From positions 1 through 52,865 of the forward strand of contig JANQKV010000065.1 in assembly GCA_028280945.1 (NCBI GenBank): DNA of 52,865 bases, read 5' to 3'. Under the pieces are notes generated by a model. It had not been told where the DNA came from, did not search any database, and saw only the letters and a list, made by a program, of their open reading frames with translations. Shown one piece after another: positions 1-5,839 of the stretch (the first letter of the stretch is position 1; each line of letters begins with the position of its first letter). The position numbers and the translations under genes were made by a program. The DNA is from Opitutaceae bacterium. GTDB taxonomy: Bacteria; Verrucomicrobiota; Verrucomicrobiia; Opitutales; Opitutaceae.

Positions 1-240
1 ACTTTTATAGTAATCATCTACTTCATCGCAGAAGACGTAGACTGACCCCATTCCTCTTCGACTTTCGTTTTCTTCTCCGGCGTTCAAATGAATGATAACA
101 TTACCCATTTTAACGCCGGCGTAGTATGGAGGGTCACCGAAAATGAATTCTTCTTCGAAGCCGAGTGCTTCAGTGTAAAATCGAATTGAATCGTTCAGGT
201 TGGATACCTGAAGGATGGCTGATGCTGAGTTGGGTTTCAT
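1..240 (-). CDS. VOC (glyoxalase/bleomycin-resistance fold) protein, 3' end outside window
   Basis: Only the first 80 codons are in the window; the gene runs off the left edge. The start codon is the CAT at 238-240 and the frame stays open to base 1. The protein starts MKPNSASAILQVSNLNDSIR and continues with FYTEALGF, the classic first beta-alpha-beta unit of VOC-superfamily proteins (glyoxalase I, fosfomycin and bleomycin resistance, extradiol dioxygenase-like). Later segments read GDPPYYAGVKMGNVIIHLN and SVYVFCDEVDDYY, which fit the repeat unit of the fold. It is the most distal cassette visible in the array; the start lies 11 bp from the attC of the neighbouring kinase cassette. The substrate cannot be told. 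VOC proteins are frequent integron cassette cargo (family knowledge). Confidence 0.75.
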   Translation of the reverse strand, partial: MKPNSASAILQVSNLNDSIRFYTEALGFEEEFIFGDPPYYAGVKMGNVIIHLNAGEENESRRGMGSVYVFCDEVDDYYKS

Positions 241-250
241 TTCAATTCTT

Positions 251-319
251 GGTTAACGCTAAGGTGTCACGACGGAGAGGGCGGCAGCCCCCGGAGTTGT
301 GACGACCGCCTGGTTGTGC
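251..319 (-). repeat. attC site a (cassette recombination site)
   Basis: Core-like boxes GGTTAAC (251-257) and GTTGTGC (313-319) flank an imperfect inverted repeat: GTCACGAC pairs with GTTGTGAC, and GGCGGC lies in the variable centre. The inner boxes AACGCTAA and CGCCTGG are the same as in attC c. The site overlaps the 3' end of the kinase gene, whose TAG stop is at 259-261 inside the site. Confidence 0.75.
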
Positions 320-795
320 TGGTCGTTTTTGATTACTGTAAAAACTTCATTCTCGCCGAATACATCCTCGATTTCTTCCATTCTGAAAAAGTCCTCGTCG
401 GTTATGTGAGGTGCGTCGTCGCCGGAATTCTCGTTTCTTTTCCTTATTCTCTTCAGGCGCTCTTCTTGAGGACATGTCACGAGGTAGAACTCAAGGTCTA
501 GACCTAGTTCTTTAGCTTTCCCGCGTATCTGATCTCTCAATTCTCGGGATCCCCAGCCTTCCATCACGATGTCGATCCCTAAAGCAGCAACTCTCTCCAC
601 TATTTTCCATGCCAATCGGTTCGCTCGGTCACAGCAGGCCGCATGTTCTTTCGCGAGTTGCTCCTGGCTGTAAGAAATAGCTAGGAGCTCGTCGTGGTTA
701 ATCCGATACGCTTTCAGTTCTTTCGCTAGCTTCTTCGAAAGAGTAGTTTTTCCGGCTCCTGTTTCACCGTCGAACGCGTGAATTTTTGGTCTCAT
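259..795 (-). CDS. P-loop kinase-like ATP-binding protein (AAA_33/zeta-toxin-like), cassette gene
   Basis: A 178-residue protein with a Walker A motif GETGAGKTT at residues 10-18 and a hydrophobic strand ending in acid/glycine (IDIVMEGWG) that could serve as Walker B. The middle holds an Arg/Lys-rich lid-like segment (ERLKRIRKR). The pattern fits small nucleoside/antibiotic-kinase-like P-loop proteins of the AAA_33/zeta toxin superfamily; the phosphoryl acceptor is unknown. The last roughly 18 residues (HNQAVVTTPGAAALSVVTP) are encoded by attC a, so this tail is not conserved family sequence. It is a complete cassette: gene plus attC on its 3' side. Function as a resistance kinase, toxin or housekeeping kinase cannot be separated from sequence alone. 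Confidence 0.75.
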   Translation of the reverse strand: MRPKIHAFDGETGAGKTTLSKKLAKELKAYRINHDELLAISYSQEQLAKEHAACCDRANRLAWKIVERVAALGIDIVMEGWGSRELRDQIRGKAKELGLDLEFYLVTCPQEERLKRIRKRNENSGDDAPHITDEDFFRMEEIEDVFGENEVFTVIKNDQHNQAVVTTPGAAALSVVTP

Positions 796-803
796 CTATT
801 TTT

Positions 804-864
804 GCACAATGTTTGAGCTCAGACAGGGCCACTTGTGGACCTTGTCTGAGGCGATTGGTTGTAC
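804..864 (-). repeat. attC site b
   Basis: Core boxes GCACAAT (804-810) and GTTGTAC (858-864) flank the inverted repeat CTCAGACA/TGTCTGAG around a short GGCCACTTGTGGACC centre. The inner part GTTTGAGCTCAGA...GTCTGAGGCGATTG is nearly identical to sites d and g. The deaminase TAG stop (865-867) abuts the site. Confidence 0.85.
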
Positions 865-1317
865 CTAACTTTCTGAAGGTAAAAGCGCTTTAATCGCTTT
901 GCATTCTTTCTCCAGAATCGGTCCAAAGCAACGGGTGTCGTTCGCCGCCAGAAACGCCTCGGGGGAGGTATTTTGGTCCCACTGCCCTTTGGTTTTTAGG
1001 CCGTAGGTGACCGAACTTACACCACTCCAAATCATGGCAGAAGCGCACATCAGACAAGGTCTCTGCGTGGTGTAGATGTGGCAGTCTGTTAAATCCCCAC
1101 CAAGCTTCTTTATCGCTTGGTGCATGACTTTCATTTCTGCGTGAGCGAGTGGATCTTGATCCGGGACGATGCTGGTGACGGCTCTGCAAATAATCCTTCC
1201 TTTTTGAACCACGAACGCGCCAGTAAATGTGTCGTTCGCGACGGCGTGTTCACGGGTATACGCGATGAGATCCTGCATTATCTGGAGGTCAGGGTGATCT
1301 AAATCTACGGCACTCAT
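865..1317 (-). CDS. Cytidine/guanine-deaminase-fold nucleoside deaminase, cassette gene
   Basis: A 150-residue protein with both zinc motifs of the cytidine deaminase superfamily: HAE at residues 59-61 (zinc His and catalytic Glu) and PCLMC at 87-91 (two zinc Cys). DPLAHAEMKVM and CHIYTTQRPCLMC resemble the guanine deaminase/TadA branch, which deaminates free bases or tRNA adenosine with release of ammonia. The length matches a single complete domain. It lies in a cassette array between attC b (3') and attC c (5'), and no gene for a related pathway is next to it. A role in nucleobase salvage or detoxification of base or drug analogues is possible, but nothing in the sequence decides this. Confidence 0.85.
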   Translation of the reverse strand: MSAVDLDHPDLQIMQDLIAYTREHAVANDTFTGAFVVQKGRIICRAVTSIVPDQDPLAHAEMKVMHQAIKKLGGDLTDCHIYTTQRPCLMCASAMIWSGVSSVTYGLKTKGQWDQNTSPEAFLAANDTRCFGPILEKECKAIKALLPSES

Positions 1318-1321
1318 TCTT

Positions 1322-1393
1322 GTATAACGCTAAGTTGTGGTGATGGCGGTTGAGCGGAGCGAAACCGCCATCACCACAAACGCCTGGTTAGAA
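1322..1393 (-). repeat. attC site c (long perfect stem)
   Basis: Core boxes GTATAAC (1322-1328) and GTTAGAA (1387-1393). Between them, 1335-1351 and 1363-1379 form a perfect 17-bp inverted repeat around an 11-base loop, with the asymmetric inner boxes AACGCTAA and CGCCTGG. This is the clearest attC in the array. Confidence 0.9.
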
Positions 1394-1394
1394 T

Positions 1395-2003
1395 TCATTT
1401 TAAGATTTTCAGAATTCTTTCGAACAACGTATCCCATGGGCGTGCAGGCATGACCGGAAGACCAAATCTCATAGCTTCTTTTTCCAACCAAGAACCATAA
1501 AGTTGGCTCACTTTTGCCCTTTTCAGTTGCTCTCCCTGAAGCGGTTCTCGATTCGAATAGTTGTCTGCAATTTGCTGGTGATCCTCTTCAATAAGGAATA
1601 CTGATCGTACTCGGTCGTTGTTTTGGAATTCGTCAAATGTTCGCTGAGACGCTAGCGACGGAAGGATGAAATCTCCTTCTAGCACTATGGGCATCTCAGA
1701 ATCAATATGGCTGGCTATCACAGCTTCAAGCGCTGGAGACATAGCACGACCTACTTCAATTAACTGGTCCACTATTTGCCCAGCAGGAAGTTGATCCGCT
1801 TCGGGGTGGGTTTTCCAATAATGTAGAATTGGCTGCTCCTCAGGCGTGGTCATCTTTTCAAGCATCACCTGGAGATCATCGACTTCGGTAATGCCTACTC
1901 CAAAGTGATGCGCGAGTTTATAGCTGACTGATGTCTTTCCTGTCCCTGAAGCTCCTCCTATCAGCAGGACCGTCCAAGGAGGTTTGTTTGTAGTTTCTCC
2001 CAT
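1395..2003 (-). CDS. P-loop kinase-like protein (2-phosphoglycerate-kinase/AAA_33-like), cassette gene
   Basis: A 202-residue protein with Walker A GASGTGKTS at residues 17-25, preceded by a hydrophobic strand (TVLLIGG). A second hydrophobic strand ending in Glu/Asp (MPIVLEGDFILP) is a probable Walker B or substrate strand. SVSYKLAHHFG and TEVDDLQVM after the P-loop are typical of small-molecule kinases such as 2-phosphoglycerate kinase or gluconate/shikimate kinase relatives. The acceptor cannot be named. The TGA stop is two bases from attC c, so the whole protein is outside the recombination site, unlike the first kinase cassette. The two cassette kinases share only the P-loop and are not recent duplicates. 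Confidence 0.75.
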   Translation of the reverse strand: MGETTNKPPWTVLLIGGASGTGKTSVSYKLAHHFGVGITEVDDLQVMLEKMTTPEEQPILHYWKTHPEADQLPAGQIVDQLIEVGRAMSPALEAVIASHIDSEMPIVLEGDFILPSLASQRTFDEFQNNDRVRSVFLIEEDHQQIADNYSNREPLQGEQLKRAKVSQLYGSWLEKEAMRFGLPVMPARPWDTLFERILKILK

Positions 2004-2012
2004 TTCTGTTTT

Positions 2013-2073
2013 CTCTAACGTTTGAGCTCAGAGACGGCGCGATAGCGACGTTGTCTGAGGCGATTGGTTAGGT
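2013..2073 (-). repeat. attC site d
   Basis: Core boxes CTCTAAC (2013-2019) and GTTAGGT (2067-2073). The inner sequence GTTTGAGCTCAGAGAC...TTGTCTGAGGCGATTG is close to sites b and g. The TAA stop of the next gene (2068-2070) lies inside the right core box. Confidence 0.9.
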
Positions 2074-2484
2074 CTCTTTTCGTTTTGCTTCATATTCGCC
2101 AATCAGACGTCCGAGTTTCTCTAATGTCTTGGGGCGGAGATTCGTGTCGGCATCACTCAGGACTTCGCGAACGATGTAATACTCTTCTTCATTCCTGATC
2201 ACTCCCCGTTTGAGTATACTCGCTTCCTTTCTGCGCATTGCAGATCTCATCTGATCCAGTCGTGGAAGCCCAGCGGCAACGAGGCGGCTATCCAAACTGG
2301 CAGGAACCGATCCATGTTCCGAAGCCGTGATCAGATCGTTAATGGCCTGCTTCAAACCAGAGATGCTTCCCTTTTTTGAATCCTGTGCCTCTGGTCCCTT
2401 TGCGAACGAATCCTCAGGAATGCGCAGCAACTCGACCGCAGTGATTCGAAACCACTCATACAACTGTTCGTTCGTCAGTTTCAT
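2068..2484 (-). CDS. Hypothetical cassette protein, 138 aa, all-helical
   Basis: I do not recognise this 138-residue protein. It has no signal peptide or membrane segment, is rich in charged residues and looks mostly helical, with segments such as SISGLKQAINDLITAS and TLEKLGRLIGEYEAKRKET. A basic stretch MRSAMRRKEASILKRG sits in the middle. It is a plausible small cytosolic protein, perhaps nucleic-acid or partner binding. It forms a complete cassette with attC d, and its stop codon is within the attC core box. Confidence 0.65.
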   Translation of the reverse strand: MKLTNEQLYEWFRITAVELLRIPEDSFAKGPEAQDSKKGSISGLKQAINDLITASEHGSVPASLDSRLVAAGLPRLDQMRSAMRRKEASILKRGVIRNEEEYYIVREVLSDADTNLRPKTLEKLGRLIGEYEAKRKET

Positions 2485-2485
2485 T

Positions 2486-2558
2486 ACCTAACGCTGAAGC
2501 CATACGCGGAGGTCATCGTGGAGCGATGGCCGGAGTTGTCTCGAATGATTGGTTGGGG
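2486..2558 (-). repeat. attC site e
   Basis: Core boxes ACCTAAC (2486-2492, a perfect RYYYAAC) and GTTGGGG (2552-2558). The centre GGTCATCG/CGATGGCC forms a short stem. The site overlaps the 3' end of the secreted cassette gene, whose TGA is at 2513-2515. Confidence 0.8.
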
Positions 2559-2917
2559 TCTTTCTTCAGTGAATGGGTGACTTTGAGATCAATGAACTTA
2601 GCTGCAGAAATCGTTAGATCAATTATAACGCCTTCGCGCTGAGCCAAATTCTCTTCACTCATGAAAAACGTGAGCTCAACGTGATGATGGGCTTTGTATT
2701 TGGTTTTGGGAACACTCGCGGGGACTCGCTTTCCAAACCGGTCGGTTACCTTTATTCGAAATGAAAGAGGAGGAATTGAGGCGGCCGATTCGATCTCCAT
2801 AAGGAGGTAACGACGATCTAACTTACTTACTTCCCGAATAGAGGTTACCGACCATTCGTTGCCCATGGTGATATTTACGGACAGGATGATCGAACAAACT
2901 AACAGTGTCGATTTCAT
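2513..2917 (-). CDS. Secreted hypothetical protein, 134 aa, cassette gene
   Basis: The N-terminus MKSTLLVCSIILSVNITMG is a signal-peptide-like basic/hydrophobic stretch. The rest alternates short beta-type segments (RRYLLMEIESAA, SFRIKVTDRFGKRV, HHHVELTFFM, GVIIDLTISAAKF), suggesting a small beta-sandwich exported to the periplasm. No family is recognised. The last about 15 residues (NQSFETTPAIAPR) are encoded by attC e. The gene forms a complete cassette in the minus-strand array. Confidence 0.65.
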   Translation of the reverse strand: MKSTLLVCSIILSVNITMGNEWSVTSIREVSKLDRRYLLMEIESAASIPPLSFRIKVTDRFGKRVPASVPKTKYKAHHHVELTFFMSEENLAQREGVIIDLTISAAKFIDLKVTHSLKKDPNQSFETTPAIAPR

Positions 2918-2927
2918 ATGAATATCT

Positions 2928-3009
2928 CCCCAACGTTGAGGCCATGCACTCAGGAATGGAGCGAGGCAGCGAGCGGAGTTCCTGAGTTGTATATGCTGAC
3001 TGGTTCTGA
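2928..3009 (-). repeat. attC site f
   Basis: Left core CCCCAAC (2928-2934); the right core GTTCTGA (3003-3009) is degenerate. ACTCAGGAA and TTCCTGAGT form a 9-bp stem around a GAGCGAGGCAGCGAGCGG centre, typical of the variable loop of attC sites. Confidence 0.75.
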
Positions 3010-3016
3010 TCTGTTT

Positions 3017-3529
3017 TTAAAATGGTTGGCCATTATTTATTTGTAGGGCATTTCTGCCTGAGCTTGCTCTTCTTGAATCTCTCCAAAATTCACGATTTTC
3101 AATACTAGCGATTAGGGCTATTGCTGCTTTGCTTTGTTGTGTCCATTCTATTTTGCCGGAACAGAGTATTGATTGGGAACCTTGTCCACCGTGTATCCAT
3201 ATTTGTACAGCACCGTTTGCTGGGATTGTAAGTGAGAGTGACGAGTCCGTGAGATTATCGGTATAATTTTGATAGTTAAAGTGCGCTTGTAGGTTGCCTC
3301 CGCTGGGATTATTGTCTCCATCAGTAACCAATATGCCGTTGTGGTTGTATAACGTTATTGTTATTTCGACGTTACTATCCGTAATATTGGAAACGTTGAT
3401 TGATGTTCTTTTGAAGAGGTCTCCACTGCTAAAATAGCATTCCGTTGGTGGAATGTGAGCACTTCCAGAGTTCGCATGCGCGATAATTGTTTGCATGGAG
3501 CAGAATAAGACTAAGTATAAATATTTCAT
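3017..3529 (-). CDS. Secreted beta-rich hypothetical protein, 170 aa, cassette gene
   Basis: A signal peptide is visible (MKYLYLVLFCSMQTIIAHA, cleavage near HA/NS). The mature part starts with a Cys-containing segment and beta strands (TSINVSNITDSNVEITITLY, SLSLTIPANGAVQIWIHGG, SILCSGKIEWT) and two Cys that could form a disulfide. It is Asn/Ser/Thr-rich and markedly more AT-rich than the downstream sulfatase genes, a sign of foreign origin. The fold may be an immunoglobulin-like domain; no enzyme motif is visible. It is carried as a cassette with attC f on its 3' side. Confidence 0.65.
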   Translation of the reverse strand: MKYLYLVLFCSMQTIIAHANSGSAHIPPTECYFSSGDLFKRTSINVSNITDSNVEITITLYNHNGILVTDGDNNPSGGNLQAHFNYQNYTDNLTDSSLSLTIPANGAVQIWIHGGQGSQSILCSGKIEWTQQSKAAIALIASIENREFWRDSRRASSGRNALQINNGQPF

Positions 3530-3548
3530 GTGTATTTTTTGCTATATT

Positions 3549-3609
3549 TCAGAACGTTTAAGCTCAGAGACGGCTTCTTGTGGCTGTTGTCTGAGGCGAT
3601 TGGTTAGCT
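3549..3609 (-). repeat. attC site g
   Basis: Core boxes TCAGAAC (3549-3555) and GTTAGCT (3603-3609, a good GTTRRRY). The inner sequence GTTTAAGCTCAGAGACGGC...TTGTCTGAGGCGATTG is nearly the same as sites b and d. The TGA stop of the neighbouring gene (3564-3566) is inside the site. Confidence 0.88.
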
Positions 3610-3893
3610 TTTTGGGTTTCAGGTTCATGGTGAAAGCTCTCCTGATCCACCTTTAGAATCCAAAATTCAGAATGCTTAGGATGGGGAGTCTTAGTAACAA
3701 ATCCCCAAGCCACTAGCTCGCATGGTTGCCCGTCTTTATCAACGTCTGGCTCATATGCTGTAAGACTCATGCCTTCTCGTAGCGTGACCGACTGTCCGCC
3801 GGCGGTGCAGACCCTTCCGTCTGTTGAGAGCGACACTGCACCATCAAGAGCCATCATTTCGTTGAAATCGGTGAGTATCCATTCGCTCTTCAT
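3564..3893 (-). CDS. Small hypothetical protein, 109 aa, cassette gene
   Basis: An unrecognised soluble protein without signal peptide or membrane helix. Segments such as GAVSLSTDGRVCTAGGQSVTL and LVAWGFVTKTPHP suggest a small beta-barrel, and two Cys are present (GRVCTAGG, GQPCELVAWG). The C-terminal about 15 residues (ANQSPQTTATRSRL) are encoded by attC g and share N-Q-S-x-x-T-T with the tails of two other cassette proteins. The family core therefore probably ends near residue 94. Confidence 0.6.
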   Translation of the reverse strand: MKSEWILTDFNEMMALDGAVSLSTDGRVCTAGGQSVTLREGMSLTAYEPDVDKDGQPCELVAWGFVTKTPHPKHSEFWILKVDQESFHHEPETQKANQSPQTTATRSRL

Positions 3894-3897
3894 TTTC

Positions 3898-4014
3898 GGC
3901 TAATGTTAAAGGTGAGGCACGGCGGCCAGCGACTGTGGAAATGTGACGATATTCAGGACGGGTGAAGCAACAACGGCGGCCCTGGCCGACGTTATCTTTA
4001 ATGATTGGCTAAGT
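3898..4014 (-). repeat. attC site h (long, VCR-like length)
   Basis: This is the longest site, about 117 bp. The ends GGCTAAT (3898-3904) and GCTAAGT (4008-4014) are degenerate core boxes. TTAAAGGTGAGGC near the left and TATCTTTAATGATT near the right partly pair, and two GGCGGCC blocks (CGGCGGCCAG, CGGCGGCCCTGGCCG) fill the middle. Its position exactly 3' of the 90-residue cassette gene supports the call. Confidence 0.65.
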
Positions 4015-4018
4015 TCTT

Positions 4019-4291
4019 TTAGTCTTTCGTAAAATACCAAACAACGAGACTGGAAGCGCACCCGATAAGAAATCCGAAAACGCCGTTTAAGAGTCGATTT
4101 CGTGTCGAAGAAGCGTTGCTGAGTTTTTGTCGAAGTTCGAAAATTTCGACAGCGCTGCTTTCCAGACGTTCTGCCATGACTTCGACAGCAATTCGTGTCT
4201 CCTCGATGTCTTCCGGAAGATCAAGAAGCGCCTCTTGTTTTTTGAGACGCTCTTCCTGCTCCTGTTCCCATTGGCGTTTTGATGATCCCAT
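4019..4291 (-). CDS. Coiled-coil, C-terminally membrane-anchored small protein, 90 aa, cassette gene
   Basis: Residues 1-62 are highly charged and heptad-like (QWEQEQEERLKKQEALL, EVMAERLESSAVEIFELRQKL), predicting a coiled coil. Residues about 68-86 (LLNGVFGFLIGCASSLVVWYF) form one hydrophobic helix followed by TKD, so this is a tail-anchored inner-membrane protein with its coiled coil in the cytoplasm. No catalytic motif is present. It is the cassette nearest the right end of the array, where new cassettes enter in a normal integron, if an attI lay to the right. Confidence 0.65.
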   Translation of the reverse strand: MGSSKRQWEQEQEERLKKQEALLDLPEDIEETRIAVEVMAERLESSAVEIFELRQKLSNASSTRNRLLNGVFGFLIGCASSLVVWYFTKD

Positions 4292-4451
4292 GTTTTGCAG
4301 AGCGTGTTATTGACCTACTTTGAATGTAGCATACCGCGAAGTGCACGAAGACATAGCATGAAGTGATTGGTCGTGGAAGTCTTTCCCGATTGGCGAACTG
4401 TATAACGCAAAATCTTTGAGTCTCTTTCACTAATTTTGCCAAAAGCTGTAC
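4292..4451. other. Right boundary of cassette array; no integrase or clear attI
   Basis: This 160-bp gap lies 5' of the first cassette. It contains a lone attC/attI-like core GTATAAC followed by GC (4400-4408), the same as the left end of attC c, and a GTGATTGGTCG piece at about 4356-4366 that recalls the right end of sites b, d and g. No pairing second half is visible. It may be a decayed attC or an attI remnant; I see no integrase gene beside it. Confidence 0.35.
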
Positions 4452-4976
4452 TTAAACACGAATGCAGTGGTCGCGGACGAACTGGTGGTGATCCCTGGGA
4501 GAACGGAGGTGATGAACGGTTTTTTGCTCCTCAAACCGGGCGACCAATTGAAGCAGTTTGGGGCGGAGATGGAAGTGGATGTGCCAGATCATTCGATACA
4601 TTTGCCACGTCATGGGCGCCAGGTTGCAGCCACTAGGTTTCTCGATGGTATCTGGTCGGCCCCATGCCTTGATTTGCCGTTTGGTGGCCCACCACAGGTG
4701 GCGCCAAAGCGGATGATCCACGACGATGATTGTATCGGCTCGTTCAAATCGCGCCTCAATGGATTCCCATGGTCCCCAGCCATCGATGAGCCAGCGGTTC
4801 TGATCGATTACCTGCCTCAACTCGTGACTGACTTGGTCCTCAGGCACGGGTGTCCAGTTGGGTTTCCATTGGAGACGATCCACTGCTACGTGAGGCAGGG
4901 CGTGAGCTCGGACGATGTGGCGGCAGAGGGTGGACTTTCCTCCGGCGGCGTTTCCGATGATGGCGGCGCGGCACAT
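4452..4976 (-). CDS. P-loop adenylate-kinase-like protein (FlaR-like)
   Basis: A 174-residue protein with Walker A GNAAGGKST at residues 8-16 right at the N-terminus, then LPHVAVDRLQWKPNWTPVP, a segment characteristic of FlaR/topology-modulation-type P-loop kinases. RWLIDGWGPWESIEARFERADTIIVVD holds a probable Walker B-like strand. The middle is Trp-rich (HPLWRHLWWATKRQIKAWGRP). The family is ATP-binding with poorly known substrates. No attC is found at its 3' side, so it is not clearly a cassette, though the protein type recurs in the array. It runs in the same direction as the DUF5946 gene upstream, with a 68-bp gap. Confidence 0.7.
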   Translation of the reverse strand: MCRAAIIGNAAGGKSTLCRHIVRAHALPHVAVDRLQWKPNWTPVPEDQVSHELRQVIDQNRWLIDGWGPWESIEARFERADTIIVVDHPLWRHLWWATKRQIKAWGRPDTIEKPSGCNLAPMTWQMYRMIWHIHFHLRPKLLQLVARFEEQKTVHHLRSPRDHHQFVRDHCIRV

Positions 4977-5044
4977 GGTTGTTTCTCCGGTATAAGGATG
5001 GTGGTGATAGGGGGAGGGACCCGAAGGAATTCGGAGAGGTGATA

Positions 5045-5572
5045 TTATCGGTGTTCGGTGATGTGGACGGACTTGGCGATGGCGGCGTTGAGATAATTAG
5101 CGGTCGTTGCGTGATGGGTGCTCCACGACTGAAAGACGTAGGAAGCCCATGCTTCGACTTGTTCCGCATGTTGTTCCGGTCCTTGGGCGGCGAGGACATC
5201 CTTCACCGTGAGTTGCGTCATGTTCGTCGGCGGGTTGAGCCACGCAAATCGGGCCTTCTGCTGCGCCATGTGTTTCTTGACCGCGCCAAGTCGCGTTGCG
5301 GGAACTCGCATTTCGAAGTAGGCGTAGAGACTTCCTAAATGGATGTTGGCAGAAGAGATGGTTTGATCGCTTCTTTTGCCGGGGTGTTGCAGTGCGTAAG
5401 CGTCGACCGTGAGGTCGTGCAGTCTCATGTAGCGCAGGTCTTGGTATTCCCTGGCCAACAACTCGCCATACATCCGCCAGCATCCCGGGGATGATTCCAG
5501 ATACGCGTGCGTTGGACCGGAGTCATCATCAGACTCCAGCCCGCACCACGGACATTTTTGAGGCGTCTTCAT
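5045..5572 (-). CDS. DUF5946-like zinc-binding protein
   Basis: A 175-residue protein opening with a CPWCG knuckle (Cys7, Cys10), followed by a GPTHAYLESSPGCW segment (His22, Cys31), a pattern expected for one zinc site. The remainder is helical (ELLAREYQDLRYMRLHDLTVDAYALQHPG split over two helices). This arrangement is what I know from the DUF5946 family, whose function is unknown. The gene starts at the ATG at 5572 and lies at the border between the cassette/kinase region and the polysaccharide island; the next 3' gene is the FlaR-like kinase. Confidence 0.65.
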   Translation of the reverse strand: MKTPQKCPWCGLESDDDSGPTHAYLESSPGCWRMYGELLAREYQDLRYMRLHDLTVDAYALQHPGKRSDQTISSANIHLGSLYAYFEMRVPATRLGAVKKHMAQQKARFAWLNPPTNMTQLTVKDVLAAQGPEQHAEQVEAWASYVFQSWSTHHATTANYLNAAIAKSVHITEHR

Positions 5573-5644
5573 GATTTGGCAAAAGGGAGGCGTTGATCGG
5601 AGCGTTTCTAGAGGGTTGTTGAGTCCAGAGGCAGAGTAGGGTTC

Positions 5645-5766
5645 TTACAGAAGGCAAGGAAGGTGGCTGAGAGGCAGGGTGGGTTTTACAGGAGTTAGCG
5701 GAGTTTCGCAGAGGAACTTGTGCGCCTTTGGCGCATGGCTTTGTTCTCTACGTTTGCTCCTGTCGA
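5645..5766. repeat. Dispersed stem-loop repeat element, copy 1
   Basis: The element starts with a TTACAGAAGG(N)AAGGAAGGTGGCTGAGAG box, then TTTTACAGGAGTTAGCGGAG, a perfect hairpin TGCGCCTTTGGCGCA (5721-5735), and a half matching the reverse complement of the left arm (TTTGCTCCTGT). It is nearly identical to copies at 21490-21625 and 30072-30210. It marks the junction between the DUF5946 gene and the first gene of the island. Confidence 0.8.
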
Positions 5767-5839
5767 ACCGGTGTTGGGATGGCTCCATTGCCTCTTTGGG
5801 GAAGCGACCTTGAAGCAGGTGCTCAGTCGCCCGCCCGGG

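Noticed and set aside
4467-5042. Plus-strand open frame of 191 codons
   Set aside because: Antisense to the FlaR-like kinase, whose minus-strand frame has Walker A at the right place.
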